Part shown: in pieces, positions 18,641-26,935 of the stretch
Numbering within the stretch: position 1 is the stretch's first letter
Layout of the letters: the number at the start of each line of letters is the position of its first letter
Assembly (NCBI GenBank): GCA_029256185.1
Contig: JAQSYI010000046.1
Location: 1 to 64,000 of the forward strand
DNA from: Paenibacillaceae bacterium
GTDB taxonomy: Bacteria; Bacillota; Bacilli; Paenibacillales; NBRC-103111
Direction of reading: 5' to 3'
DNA: 64,000 nucleotides
Notes under the pieces: generated by a model
Told to the model about the DNA's origin: nothing
Databases searched by the model: none
The model's input: only the letters and a program-made list of their open reading frames with translations
Translations under genes and position numbers: made by a program

Positions 18641-18862
18641 TTAAGAGGTACCCTCAACGGTGTTCCCGGAAGCATCACTTTGGATAATACCTGTTTCTAT
18701 CGAGATCAGATCATAATCTGCCTGATTAATAACGGTTAGCGAGAAGCTTTGGAACTGCCGTAAAATATGGGAACCCCCTTTTAGTGAGTTCAACCCGGCT
18801 ACGATTAGGATAGTTAAAACTAGGCTTCCTGCAATGATGCTAAACAAATTTTTTTATTCATG
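18641..18862 (-). pseudogene. Small exported or membrane-anchored protein, apparently frameshifted near its start
   Basis: The open frame 18847-18641 encodes 68 residues, with a hydrophobic N-terminal segment (SIIAGSLVLTILIVAGL) and a polar tail of about 45 residues. Its only in-frame start is a TTG without a ribosome binding site. The good start is an ATG at 18861 with AGGAGG 9 nt upstream, but it is one base out of frame across a run of seven A. One extra A would give MNKKN-LFSIIAGSLVLT, a normal signal or anchor sequence. This may be a real frameshift, phase variation or a sequencing error. The function is not recognised. Confidence 0.5.
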
Positions 18863-18997
18863 TGAATGCGTCCTCCTTGCTGATTTCATTGAAGCACTAT
18901 AGACATTCTTCTAAACTTTGGTAAAATTCAAACGGAATTAAACGGTAAAGGGTTTCACATATGCATGCCATGGTATAGATTGATTATTCAAAAAGTT

Positions 18998-19024
18998 GAC
19001 GCCTTCTATGAAATAGAAGGCGTC
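18998..19024 (-). terminator. Hairpin terminator downstream of the GH88 gene
   Basis: A perfect 12-bp stem GACGCCTTCTAT/ATAGAAGGCGTC has a three-base loop and is followed on the minus strand by AACTTTTTG. It lies 110 bp after the GH88 stop codon. I see nothing else between 18863 and 19133. Confidence 0.65.
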
Positions 19025-19133
19025 AGTCTGCTTAATCAGGACGACAAAAAATATTCCAAATACTATCCTATTTTGCTGCTGAAGGTGTTCCAAAGTTTAT
19101 TTGGGGACACCCCCTTTGAACTGCTGCACGTCT

Positions 19134-20246
19134 CTAGAACACGTTGCCCTGCCAGCCTGCCAGCTTGGCTACCGCTTCCACGTAGAAATAGTCACCGTAG
19201 ATCAGCGAAACATCCACATTAGATTTAGCAGGCTTGTGTCCGGTTCCGTGCAGCAGAATCGCCTGATGCTGCTCGTTATCCCATGTGCCGTAGTTGTCTG
19301 TCAGCGACACCACAATCTTCTCGGCCTTCTCCTGGAAGTAGGCTGCCTCCGCGGCGGGCACATGCTTGACGATTTCCAGCAGGCCCGAAGCGACGAGGGC
19401 TCCTGCGGAGCTGTCCCGCGGCTCCCCGTCCCTGTTGTCCACCCGGAAGTCCCAGTGGGGAACATGGTCCTCGGGAAGCTGGGACAAGAAGAAGTAGGCG
19501 GTCCGCTTGGCGGCATCCAGATAGCGGGCATCGCCGGTATACTTGTACGCATTGGCAAAGCCATAAACCGCCCAGCCGGTGCCGCGGCTCCAGCCGGATT
19601 GGGGTCCGAAGCCCTGGCCGCCCAGCGACTCGATGTAAGCGCCCGTCTCCGCGTCGAAGCTGACGATATGATTGACCGAGCCATCGGGGCGCAGGAAATG
19701 TTGCAGCGCCGTATCCGCATGGCGGGTGGCAATATGCTTGAAGCGCGGGTCGCCCGAAGTCTGGCTGGCCCAGAACAGAATGGACAGATTCATCATGCAG
19801 TCGATGATTGCCCAGCCGGTCCGGTCGCCGTTCCACGCACGGATGAAATTGCCTGCGGGATTGAAGCGGCCCGCCAGAAAATTCGCCGCCGTCAAGCCTG
19901 TCACCAGCGCATCCTGGTCCCCGGTCAGGCGATGCTTGATGACTGCAGTAGGAAGGAACTGGAAGCCCACATCATGGTGAATTTCCCCCGTTGGCTTGGA
20001 GAGCCAGGGAGCCAGCTTCCGGTCCCATTCCCAGGCCGCTTCCTTGTAATTTTCCTTGCCTGTCGCCTCATACATGACCCACAGAATTCCCGGCCAAAAT
20101 CCGGAGGTCCACCAGTCGGTTCCCAGGTTGTCGTAAATTCCGTCTTCCCTGGCCACATGGGGACTCTTGTCTCCGATCCCTTCTATCATCCTGTCTACCT
20201 TGGGCTGCAGCCGTTCCAGCAGCTCCTGATAATAGCGTTGCTCCAT
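19134..20246 (-). CDS. GH88/GH105-type unsaturated glycuronyl hydrolase
   Basis: The 370-residue protein has no signal peptide and would act in the cytoplasm on unsaturated disaccharides made by polysaccharide lyases. It has the six-hairpin (alpha/alpha) barrel features of GH88: TDWWTSGFWPGILWVMYE near residue 50, GEIHHDVGFQFLPTAV with the proposed acidic Asp, and GWSRGTGWAVYGFANAY near residue 220. Length fits the family. AGGAGG precedes the ATG. It is divergent from an AraC regulator 181 bp away, which probably controls it. GH88 (uronic acid from glycosaminoglycan or similar) is favoured, but GH105 activity on rhamnogalacturonan cannot be excluded. Confidence 0.88.
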   Translation of the reverse strand: MEQRYYQELLERLQPKVDRMIEGIGDKSPHVAREDGIYDNLGTDWWTSGFWPGILWVMYEATGKENYKEAAWEWDRKLAPWLSKPTGEIHHDVGFQFLPTAVIKHRLTGDQDALVTGLTAANFLAGRFNPAGNFIRAWNGDRTGWAIIDCMMNLSILFWASQTSGDPRFKHIATRHADTALQHFLRPDGSVNHIVSFDAETGAYIESLGGQGFGPQSGWSRGTGWAVYGFANAYKYTGDARYLDAAKRTAYFFLSQLPEDHVPHWDFRVDNRDGEPRDSSAGALVASGLLEIVKHVPAAEAAYFQEKAEKIVVSLTDNYGTWDNEQHQAILLHGTGHKPAKSNVDVSLIYGDYFYVEAVAKLAGWQGNVF

Positions 20247-20427
20247 TCCGATAGCCTCCTGTATGCTGTTTTGCGCAATAACGTGATCGTTGGCCGTCTG
20301 CTCCGGATCTTTTCCTTCGTGTCCGGAATTAGCCTCTTCCTATTCTACCGAATTCGCGGAAACGTAAAAAGCGCGTCGGTTGTGCTATAATGTTGTTGTC
20401 TTGTCATTTTCACTTGCGGAGGAAGCT

Positions 20428-21285
20428 ATGAGCCGTCTTGAGAATTTTGCCGTTGATATGGATCTGCTGGGATTCCATCATAAGAATACAACCAGAACCG
20501 CCTTCAAGGGGTATTATCATTGCCACCGGTGGGGGGAATGGCTTCTGATTCATGCGGGCCGTGGACAGATCATGGTGGGTGAGCGCTTGTATGAGCTGAA
20601 GCGGGGGATGCTGTTTTATTTTCAACCTTATCAGATTCATCGCATATATGTGGAGTCCGGTCCGGAGCAGCCTTATATCCGCTCGATCATCCACTTCAAT
20701 CCGCAAGCCGTGGAGAGCAGTCTTGGCCCCTATCCGGGTCTCCAAGCCTTCTACCGGGGCTTATGGCTGCAAAAGCTGGAAGTGAATGCCTTCGACATCC
20801 AGGAGAAGATGACTTATATGGAAGAGTTGCTCCGTTTGTATGCTTCTCTTCATGATATGGCCGATGATTCATTAAGAATGGAGAACGACGGGCTGCTTGC
20901 CGCCCAGATGCTGGTATTCCTGAGAGAGCATTATCAGGATGTGCCGGGTGCCCCTCATGCCGTCCAGCGGTCGCTCCGGTATTCGGAAGCGGTCATTGCC
21001 TGGCTGGAAACCCGATATTGCGGCACTTTCCGTCTGGAAGAATTAGCTAAAGAGCTTCATCTGTCAAAATTTTATGTATCCAAGATATTCCGGGAGGAAA
21101 CCGGCACCAGCATTACCCAATATATTGCCGCCCGCAGAATGAAGCAAGCCTGTATTTTATTGAACAGCACCAGTCTAAGCCTAGAAGAGATCGGCAGGAA
21201 GATCGGGCTAAGCAATACATCCTACTTCTGCCAATTATTCAAGAAAACATTCGGGCTTACCCCCAATCGTTACCGCGAACGATAG
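20428..21285 (+). CDS. AraC-family transcriptional regulator
   Basis: The 285-residue regulator has an N-terminal cupin-like ligand-binding domain (residues 1-150, with HAGRGQIMVGERLYELKRG) and a C-terminal pair of helix-turn-helix motifs. These include LEELAKELHLSKFYVSKIF and the classic end LSLEEIGRKIGLSNTSYFCQLFKKTFGLTPNRYR. I choose the ATG at 20428, which has GGAGGAAGC immediately before; an in-frame ATG at 20380 has no such site. It is divergent from the GH88 gene and is its likely activator. It is one of very few plus-strand genes in the window. Confidence 0.88.
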   Translation: MSRLENFAVDMDLLGFHHKNTTRTAFKGYYHCHRWGEWLLIHAGRGQIMVGERLYELKRGMLFYFQPYQIHRIYVESGPEQPYIRSIIHFNPQAVESSLGPYPGLQAFYRGLWLQKLEVNAFDIQEKMTYMEELLRLYASLHDMADDSLRMENDGLLAAQMLVFLREHYQDVPGAPHAVQRSLRYSEAVIAWLETRYCGTFRLEELAKELHLSKFYVSKIFREETGTSITQYIAARRMKQACILLNSTSLSLEEIGRKIGLSNTSYFCQLFKKTFGLTPNRYRER

Positions 21286-21306
21286 AAGCAGCTCTTGCCG
21301 CCTAAG

Positions 21307-22389
21307 CTAGCAGGAACAGGGAAACCGCACCTCGGTCATTCCTCCGTCAAATAAAGATCTCCGAAGCTCGGCTTCATGATGAGTCAGAATCTGGTTGCGG
21401 ATAATGGGCAGCCAGCTCAGTGACGCCGCTTCGTCCGGCTCTTCATCTTCCTCGTCATCCAGAGGCGCGGCGTCCCAAACGGCTGCTTCCGGCTTGCTTG
21501 CAATGCGCAGACACACATGGCGGGATTCCGCTTGACAGACGGTCACTTCTATACAGCCTCTTCCCCCAATCGCACGAAGTTCTTCGATTATCAAGGAATG
21601 AAGCAAGGTCCGGATCTGTCCGGGAATACAGCGGATGAACTGTTCCTCGCCACTCCGCAGAACATAGCTTACCTCCGCAGCACTCTCCTCTTTCCTGAAT
21701 GACTCCAGAACCGACTTGGCCAAATCTCCTAATGACATGAACTCAAAATTGCGGTTCTGATGGATTCGCGTCCATTCCAGCAGTCCCTGAATGGTATGCT
21801 CAATCTGCATGAGCTCCGTCAGCAATAATCCGACCTGATTCTGGCGGAACATGACAGAAGAGTTGTATTGCTGCAGGAAGCCTTTGACCGTAGTCAGCGG
21901 ATTGCCGATCTCATGGATGACCGACCCCAACAACCGTTCTGTCTCCCGCCGGCCGGATTCGGCCAGACGCTTGTATTCCCGCTCAATCTCTCCGGTCACA
22001 TCAAGCTGCGTGCATAAAAACTGCTTCTCCCTCCGCTGCTTGTCCCATACCGGGATAATCGTGGTATGAACCCAGTAATTCATCCCCGACCGGGTGCGGT
22101 TCTGAAAAACCCCTCTCCAAACCTTGTTGTGGTCAATGACCTTCCACAAATCTTCATAGAACGCGACCGGATGAACACCGGATTGGACTATCCGGTAGGT
22201 CTTGCCAATCAATTCTTCCCTGGAATAGCCCGTTGCCTTGCAGTACATATCATTCACATAAAGGATTCTTCCCGCCGCGTCGGCAATTGAAAGAATGGAT
22301 TGATCGTACACAGCTATGTCTTGGACCACGCCGGGGCATTCCGGTGACAACGGCTGGCGGCGGCTCCGTTTTCTTATGCGGATTTTCAT
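21307..22389 (-). CDS. PAS-containing histidine kinase-like protein with degenerate ATPase domain
   Basis: This is a soluble protein of about 360 residues. A PAS domain with PAC extension spans about residues 25-150 (SIADAAGRILYVNDMYCKATGYS). A dimerisation helix follows with an intact phospho-acceptor His in SVIHEIGNPLTTVKGF (about residue 170). The C-terminal third sits where HATPase_c belongs but lacks the Asn of the N box (SLIIEELRAIGG) and any DxGxG box; a stretch of acidic residues takes its place. Spo0B is a known case of such a His-bearing, ATP-dead fold. ATG at 22389 has AGGAGAGG upstream. It lies 109 bp downstream of a receiver gene with its own altered active site. Confidence 0.75.
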   Translation of the reverse strand: MKIRIRKRSRRQPLSPECPGVVQDIAVYDQSILSIADAAGRILYVNDMYCKATGYSREELIGKTYRIVQSGVHPVAFYEDLWKVIDHNKVWRGVFQNRTRSGMNYWVHTTIIPVWDKQRREKQFLCTQLDVTGEIEREYKRLAESGRRETERLLGSVIHEIGNPLTTVKGFLQQYNSSVMFRQNQVGLLLTELMQIEHTIQGLLEWTRIHQNRNFEFMSLGDLAKSVLESFRKEESAAEVSYVLRSGEEQFIRCIPGQIRTLLHSLIIEELRAIGGRGCIEVTVCQAESRHVCLRIASKPEAAVWDAAPLDDEEDEEPDEAASLSWLPIIRNQILTHHEAELRRSLFDGGMTEVRFPCSC

Positions 22390-22498
22390 GACCCTCTCCT
22401 GTTTTCCCATTTTCATTCAAACTATCCAATACATCCTTAAAAAGGTCTTGCCTATGCTGTATAGGTCCCTTATACTCTGCTAATATAGGTCTTTATTC

Positions 22499-22885
22499 CT
22501 AAATACGATTTTTATAACCACTTGAATTTTCCAAAAGTCCCTGTATGGATGACAGGACCCGGCTGTCAAAAAACGGCTTGACAATATAGTCCTGCGCGCC
22601 TGCTTTCACGGCAGATACGATAACATGCTGATGGCTTACCGCAGAACATACAATGACCATGATATCCTGCCGCAACTCTTTGAGGGAGCGGATTATTTCA
22701 ATTCCATCCATATCAGGCATCATGATCTCCATAATGACCAGTTCGGGCTTCTTCTCGGCGGCCAGACGGAGCGCATTCCTGCCGTTATCCGCCTCGCCGG
22801 CAATCTCACATCCGCACTCTTCTGCCAGACGTCTCAGCTTGTGTTTCATAAAGGGTATGTCATCAATGATCAAAACCTGGGCCAC
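22499..22885 (-). CDS. Stand-alone receiver domain with Asp-to-Glu phosphorylation site
   Basis: The single CheY-type receiver domain has about 128 residues. The acidic pair (IIDDIPFMK, residues 8-9), Ser81 and Lys103 (DYIVKPF) are all in place. The phospho-acceptor position, however, reads VIMEIMMPDMDG, so Glu53 replaces Asp; the codon is clearly GAG. Glu can mimic a phosphorylated state, so the protein may be locked on or may work without phosphorylation. There is no output domain. A GTG start with AAGGAG upstream is preferred over a TTG two codons earlier. It precedes the PAS kinase-like gene. Confidence 0.85.
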   Translation of the reverse strand: MAQVLIIDDIPFMKHKLRRLAEECGCEIAGEADNGRNALRLAAEKKPELVIMEIMMPDMDGIEIIRSLKELRQDIMVIVCSAVSHQHVIVSAVKAGAQDYIVKPFFDSRVLSSIQGLLENSSGYKNRI

Positions 22886-22936
22886 TTCCAACCTCTCCTT
22901 ATATGATGTCCAATCTGCTGGGAAATAAGAACCTGC

Positions 22937-23158
22937 TTAGTGGCAGGCAGATTCCTGATCGCCCTCCAATTGAAGGCCTAATTCCTCGGCGATCTGTCCC
23001 CGATACCGTATCCCGGGTCTTAGTCCGTATAATATTTCCGTAAACCGGTTAACAGGAATACCCATTTCGATGCAAAACTCTTTCTGGGTGATTTGCTTAT
23101 CAAGAAGCGCCTTTTTTACAGCCAAGCCGAACTTGGTAAGTTGTCTGGCCTTCTTCAT
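22937..23158 (-). CDS. Small XRE-like helix-turn-helix protein
   Basis: The 73-residue protein consists mostly of one helix-turn-helix (TQKEFCIEMGIPVNRFTEILYGLRPG), resembling small phage-type Cro or XRE regulators. The ATG at 23158 has GGAGGTGAAAGAT directly upstream. It is divergent from a second XRE regulator at 23355. The AT-rich space between them carries two inverted repeats that could serve as operators. No other domain is present. Confidence 0.72.
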   Translation of the reverse strand: MKKARQLTKFGLAVKKALLDKQITQKEFCIEMGIPVNRFTEILYGLRPGIRYRGQIAEELGLQLEGDQESACH

Positions 23159-23227
23159 ATCTTTCACCTCCAATTTCGCTTATTTTCTCTCTTCAATCAT
23201 CTCAGCATCTGCTATGATATAATCAAT

Positions 23228-23267
23228 GTGGTAATATTACCCAATACTATTATCATATATCTGATAA
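23228..23267. promoter_or_regulatory. Paired inverted repeats between divergent XRE genes
   Basis: GGTAATATTACC (23230-23241) is a perfect 12-bp palindrome. TTATCA-TATATC-TGATAA (23250-23267) is a second inverted repeat, and TTATCA recurs at 23315. A near copy of the first, GGTAATTTTACC, also preceded by AATGT, lies after the XRE gene at 23795-23806. Confidence 0.6.
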
Positions 23268-23354
23268 AGTATATTTTCAAGCTATTTTCCTATATTTCGA
23301 CATTTTTATATCTCTTATCAGATTTTTTACACTATCGCAGAAGAGGGGTATCCG

Positions 23355-23768
23355 ATGAAAAGCATTGCGGAGCGATTCAAATACTTGCGACATCAGGCGC
23401 AGCTAAGCCAGTCGGAATTCGCGGACATCATCCATTTGTCCCAGGGGCGGCTTAGCGATATTGAGCGTGGAAAAAACAAACCTTCTGCTGACACTCTTCT
23501 GGCTGTGAGCGAATATTTTAACATCAGTACGGATTGGCTGCTTCTGGGGACAGGCAAACCTCCGGCGCTTGCTGACGGCTGCACGGATAAGCGGGCAGAG
23601 GAGGATCAATTGGAGCTGTCTGACTCGGAACGGTACCTGATATGGGAATACAGGAAGCTGGATAAGGCGGGAAGAAAACAGATTTGGGATTTTATCGATT
23701 ATCTTCTATTCTTACAGAGAAGCAAGAGGGAACGGTTATCATCGGGGGTTCCTGAATTGGAAGGATAA
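23355..23768 (+). CDS. XRE-family transcriptional regulator
   Basis: The 137-residue protein has an N-terminal HTH_3 domain (IAERFKYLRHQAQLSQSEFA, LSQGRLSDIERGKNKPSADTL, YFNISTDWLLLG), as in phage repressors and SinR-type regulators. An acidic C-terminal part of about 65 residues follows, with no peptidase or oligomerisation motif that I can name. AGAGGGG lies before the ATG. It is divergent from the small XRE-like gene and is bracketed by two copies of a GGTAATnTTACC palindrome, which suggests autoregulation. The target genes are unknown. Confidence 0.82.
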   Translation: MKSIAERFKYLRHQAQLSQSEFADIIHLSQGRLSDIERGKNKPSADTLLAVSEYFNISTDWLLLGTGKPPALADGCTDKRAEEDQLELSDSERYLIWEYRKLDKAGRKQIWDFIDYLLFLQRSKRERLSSGVPELEG

Positions 23769-24070
23769 TCGGAGGGCTGCATTGTTTATAATGTGGTAAT
23801 TTTACCGCTTTTTCTTCGAAATTACAGGTCGCATATGCTCTATACATACTATTGGCCGGAGCCGGAATAGCCTGCCGCCGCGAAGCGCACTTTAAGCTCC
23901 TGCGAGGATAAACGCCTGTCTGCGTCCTTTAACGCCGCGCGTTTGACAAGAGGTCGAGCCGCTTCCACGTTATACTTTCCGGGACTACAACAAAGCAGGC
24001 TGTTATGGCAGCCTGCTTTGTTGTACAATAATTTGGATACTTTACTTTACATAAAGGAGTCCCGCCAACT
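23769..24070. promoter_or_regulatory. Intergenic region with operator copy and long perfect hairpin
   Basis: This stretch has no gene. It holds GGTAATTTTACC (23795-23806), TTGACA (23943-23948) with TATACT 22 bp further on (too far apart for a standard promoter), and a 17-bp perfect stem with a six-base TTATGG loop at 23986-24025 (stem ends TACAACAAAGCAGGC and GCCTGCTTTGTTGTA). The hairpin lies 45 bp before the gene at 24071, could act as an attenuator or insulating terminator, and lacks a clear T tract. Confidence 0.55.
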
Positions 24071-24283
24071 ATGGCCAGAAACCGCAGATTAACTACGGAC
24101 AAGGATTTTCAGGAAGCGTTGGACCGGGAAATCCCCGTCCGTGTATTCCAAAACGACCACATGGTTGATTCCGGAGGACTCATTATCCGGTTCGACGAGC
24201 AGATTATCGTCGTCCAATCCAGCGTCAGCCAGATTGCCTATCATGAGCGGAGGCTCTGCGAATTCTTCGAAAACGCCCGTTAG
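24071..24283 (+). CDS. Conserved hypothetical small protein
   Basis: The 70-residue protein is soluble and charged. Its first half is helical in character (TTDKDFQEALDREIPVRVF) and its middle suggests a small beta-barrel (GGLIIRFDEQIIVVQSS). I do not recognise a family with confidence. Support for it being real is AAAGGAG with suitable spacing before the ATG, sense coding across its length, and its own upstream regulatory-looking hairpin. It converges on the cardiolipin synthase gene. Confidence 0.65.
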   Translation: MARNRRLTTDKDFQEALDREIPVRVFQNDHMVDSGGLIIRFDEQIIVVQSSVSQIAYHERRLCEFFENAR

Positions 24284-24327
24284 GAAATGGGAGGGGGCCG
24301 GCAGGATGGCCGCTCGAAAGCGTACTG

Positions 24328-25782
24328 CTAAAGAATGGGAGAGAGCAAGCGGACGAAAGATTCCTTCATCTTCTGCAGAACCGAACGCCGGGCATACTCG
24401 GATGCGGTCAATTCCGTGCATGCCTCCAGATCCTTCTCGAAAATCCGCTGAAGCCGCGCGCCCACCCCGCTGTCATAGACAAAGGCGTTGATCTCGAAGT
24501 TCAGCTTGAAGCTGCGGATGTCAAAATTTGCCGTGCCAACGGAGGATACTGCTCCATCCACCACAATGGTTTTGGCATGCAAAAAGCCGTTTCCGTACAA
24601 AAAGCAGCGGACGCCTACAGGAAGCAGCTCTCCCAGATAGGAGTAAGTGACCCAGTACACCATCTTGTGATCGGGAGTGGCCGGAATCATAATTCGTACA
24701 TCCACGCCCGAGAGGGCCGCCATCTGAAGTGCATTGACCAGACTTTCGTCGGGAATCAGATAAGGGGTTTGAATCCAGACGCTTTTCTTGGCCTTATGTA
24801 TCATCTTGATATAAGCATTGCGGATCTGCTCCATGGAATCATTGGGTCCCGAGGACAGAATCTGCATGCCAACCTTGCTCTCCGTATGGAACAGGGAAAA
24901 GAAATAATGGGGACTGGCCTGAAGCTTGTTGGCAGACGACAGATTCCAGTCCAGCAGAAACTGTGCCTGCATCTGCATGACAGCGCTTCCCCTGACACGC
25001 AAATGCGTATCCCTCCATAACCCGAAGCGCGCACTCAGGCCCAGGTATTCATCTCCGATGTTGTAGCCGCCAATGTATCCGATATTGCTGTCAATAATGG
25101 CCAGCTTGCGGTGATTGCGGTAATTCACCCGGATATTAAAGTAGGGAATCTTGGTGGGGAAAAAGGCGACCGCGCTGCCTCCCGCCTGCCTGAGCGGCTG
25201 AAAAAAACCGGAAGGCAGCTTGGTGCTGCCGATATCATCATACAGGAACCGTACCTCCACACCCTCTTTGGCCTTCTCCGTCAACGCTTCCAGCAACCGC
25301 CTGCCGATACCGTCATTATGGACAATATAATACATGAGATGAATATGCTTGCGGGCTCCCTTGATATCCCGCAGGAGCGCTTGGAATTTGTCTTCGCCGT
25401 TGATGTAGATATCCACTTCGTTGTCCTGCGTGTGCAGAGCCAAGCCCCCCCGCAGGTTCATGATCATCATATCCCGGTACTCTGCCGCCGCAGGATCGAT
25501 AAACGGATAGCTGTTGGTTCGAATCTCCTCCAACTGGCTTTCCGTTACGCTCTGCACGAGCTGCTGCTCTCGCGCGCTTATCTTGTACAGCTTGCGGCGG
25601 CCCAGATTCTGCCCGAAGAACATGTACAAGATGAAGCCGACCACCGGTATGAACTGCAGAACCATCAGCCAGGCCCAGGTCACGCCCGCATTGCGCCGCT
25701 CCAGGAATATGACCGTAATCGCCAGCAGCACATTAATGATCGTTATGATTTCCATCAAATGGCCTAATACCGCTGTGGTCAT
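24328..25782 (-). CDS. cls: Cardiolipin synthase
   Basis: The membrane enzyme of about 484 residues condenses two phosphatidylglycerols to cardiolipin and glycerol. Two N-terminal membrane helices (about residues 5-65) precede two phospholipase D active sites: YRNHRKLAIIDSNIGYIGG and FLHAKTIVVDGAVSSVGTAN (HxKxxxxD both times). Length matches bacterial Cls. I take ATG at 25782; a TTG at 25791 is possible. It lies about 25 bp downstream of a sigma-70 gene on the same strand and is probably co-transcribed with it. Confidence 0.93.
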   Translation of the reverse strand: MTTAVLGHLMEIITIINVLLAITVIFLERRNAGVTWAWLMVLQFIPVVGFILYMFFGQNLGRRKLYKISAREQQLVQSVTESQLEEIRTNSYPFIDPAAAEYRDMMIMNLRGGLALHTQDNEVDIYINGEDKFQALLRDIKGARKHIHLMYYIVHNDGIGRRLLEALTEKAKEGVEVRFLYDDIGSTKLPSGFFQPLRQAGGSAVAFFPTKIPYFNIRVNYRNHRKLAIIDSNIGYIGGYNIGDEYLGLSARFGLWRDTHLRVRGSAVMQMQAQFLLDWNLSSANKLQASPHYFFSLFHTESKVGMQILSSGPNDSMEQIRNAYIKMIHKAKKSVWIQTPYLIPDESLVNALQMAALSGVDVRIMIPATPDHKMVYWVTYSYLGELLPVGVRCFLYGNGFLHAKTIVVDGAVSSVGTANFDIRSFKLNFEINAFVYDSGVGARLQRIFEKDLEACTELTASEYARRSVLQKMKESFVRLLSPIL

Positions 25783-25806
25783 GCCTTGCAAGATCCTTCA
25801 CCTTCT

Positions 25807-26802
25807 TTACAAAAAGTCCTTCAGAAGCTTGCTGCGGCTGGGATGCCTCAGCTTCCGCAAAGCCTTGGCTTCAATCTGGCGGATTCTCTCCCTGGTCACA
25901 CCGAACACCTGGCCAACCTCCTCCAGTGTCCGGGTGCGGTTGTCATCCAGACCGAAGCGGAGCCGAAGCACGTTCTCCTCCCGTTCCGTCAAAGTATCCA
26001 GCACATCCTCCAATTGCTCCTTCAAGAGCATGAAAGCAGCGGAATCAGCAGGGGCCAAAGCATCATGGTCCTCAATAAAATCTCCCAGCAAGGAATCATT
26101 CTCTTCACCGATGGGAGTATCGAGAGAGATGGGCTCCTGCCCAATCTTCTTGATCTCTTCAATCTTCTCCAGGGTCAGCCCCATTTCCTTGGCAATTTCC
26201 TCATTGGTAGGCTCCCTGCCAAGATCTTGCAGGAGCTGTCTGGATACGCGTATGAATTTGTTCAACGTCTCCACCATATGCACAGGGATCCGGATCGTTC
26301 TGGCCTGGTCAGCTATGGCACGGGTAATCGCCTGGCGGATCCACCAAGTGGCATAGGTGCTGAACTTGAAACCCATGGAATAATCGAATTTGTCCACGGC
26401 CTTAATCAAGCCCAGGTTCCCTTCCTGAATCAGATCGAGAAACTGCATGCCTCTTCCAATATAACGTCTGGCAATGCTTACCACAAGCCGCAGATTGGCT
26501 TCAGCCAGCTTGCGCTTGGCCAATTCGTCGCCCTCTTCAATCCGCTTGGCCAATTCGATCTCGTCTTGGGTCCGAAGCAGAGGCACGCGGCCAATCTCCT
26601 TCAGGTACAGGCGCACCGGGTCATCCACCTTAATATCGGCAGGCAGCTCGAAATCACCGTCTATCTGTACAACCTCTTCCCGCTCCAACTCTTGTATATC
26701 CGGAAGCTTCTCCTCCCGGGCAGTCTCCCCGGAATGCTTGCGGTCATGAAACTCCTGTCCTGCGCGTTCTTGCTCCTGCTCCGTTCCCGCATAATCCGTC
26801 AT
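25807..26802 (-). CDS. RpoD-type RNA polymerase sigma factor, short form
   Basis: The 331-residue sigma-70 protein has region 1.2 (DPVRLYLKEIGRVPLL), regions 2.1-2.4 (NLRLVVSIARRYIGRGMQFL, GFKFSTYATWWIRQAITRAI), region 3 (HMVETLNKFIRVSRQLL) and region 4 (LTEREENVLRLRFGLDDNRT, GVTRERIRQIEAKALRKL), all very close to SigA. It lacks the long region 1.1 of a housekeeping SigA, with only a 50-residue acidic leader, and it does not sit beside dnaG as sigA does in Bacillales. It is therefore likely a second, SigA-like factor. GAGGAAG precedes the ATG, and cls follows. Confidence 0.88.
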   Translation of the reverse strand: MTDYAGTEQEQERAGQEFHDRKHSGETAREEKLPDIQELEREEVVQIDGDFELPADIKVDDPVRLYLKEIGRVPLLRTQDEIELAKRIEEGDELAKRKLAEANLRLVVSIARRYIGRGMQFLDLIQEGNLGLIKAVDKFDYSMGFKFSTYATWWIRQAITRAIADQARTIRIPVHMVETLNKFIRVSRQLLQDLGREPTNEEIAKEMGLTLEKIEEIKKIGQEPISLDTPIGEENDSLLGDFIEDHDALAPADSAAFMLLKEQLEDVLDTLTEREENVLRLRFGLDDNRTRTLEEVGQVFGVTRERIRQIEAKALRKLRHPSRSKLLKDFL

Positions 26803-26900
26803 AGATTTCCCACTTCCTCACTTTTGGAAATGTCTGTTTGATTACTCTTTATTTACCCCGTTCCCCCCTGGATTCAACCCCCCAAAAGTGAAGTTGATTC

Positions 26901-26929
26901 TTGACAGCGATCAATATTTGTGTTAATAT
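26901..26929 (+). promoter_or_regulatory. Sigma-A-type promoter
   Basis: A perfect TTGACA (26901-26906) and TAATAT (26924-26929) are separated by 17 bp on the plus strand. Confidence 0.65.
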
Positions 26930-26935
26930 GATATT

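Noticed and set aside
18931..18957. TGAAAC-17-CGTT resembling an ECF sigma promoter before the small frameshifted gene
   Set aside because: The match is short and the spacing at the edge of the range; chance occurrence is likely without expression data.
18965..19222. Plus-strand frame with a vaguely transposase-like stretch (YYPILLLKVFQSLFG)
   Set aside because: It overlaps the end of the GH88 gene and the terminator hairpin, has no start signal, and the resemblance is too short to support an insertion sequence remnant.
23943..23976. TTGACA and TATACT as a promoter for the gene at 24071
   Set aside because: The spacing is 22 bp, too long for a sigma-A promoter.
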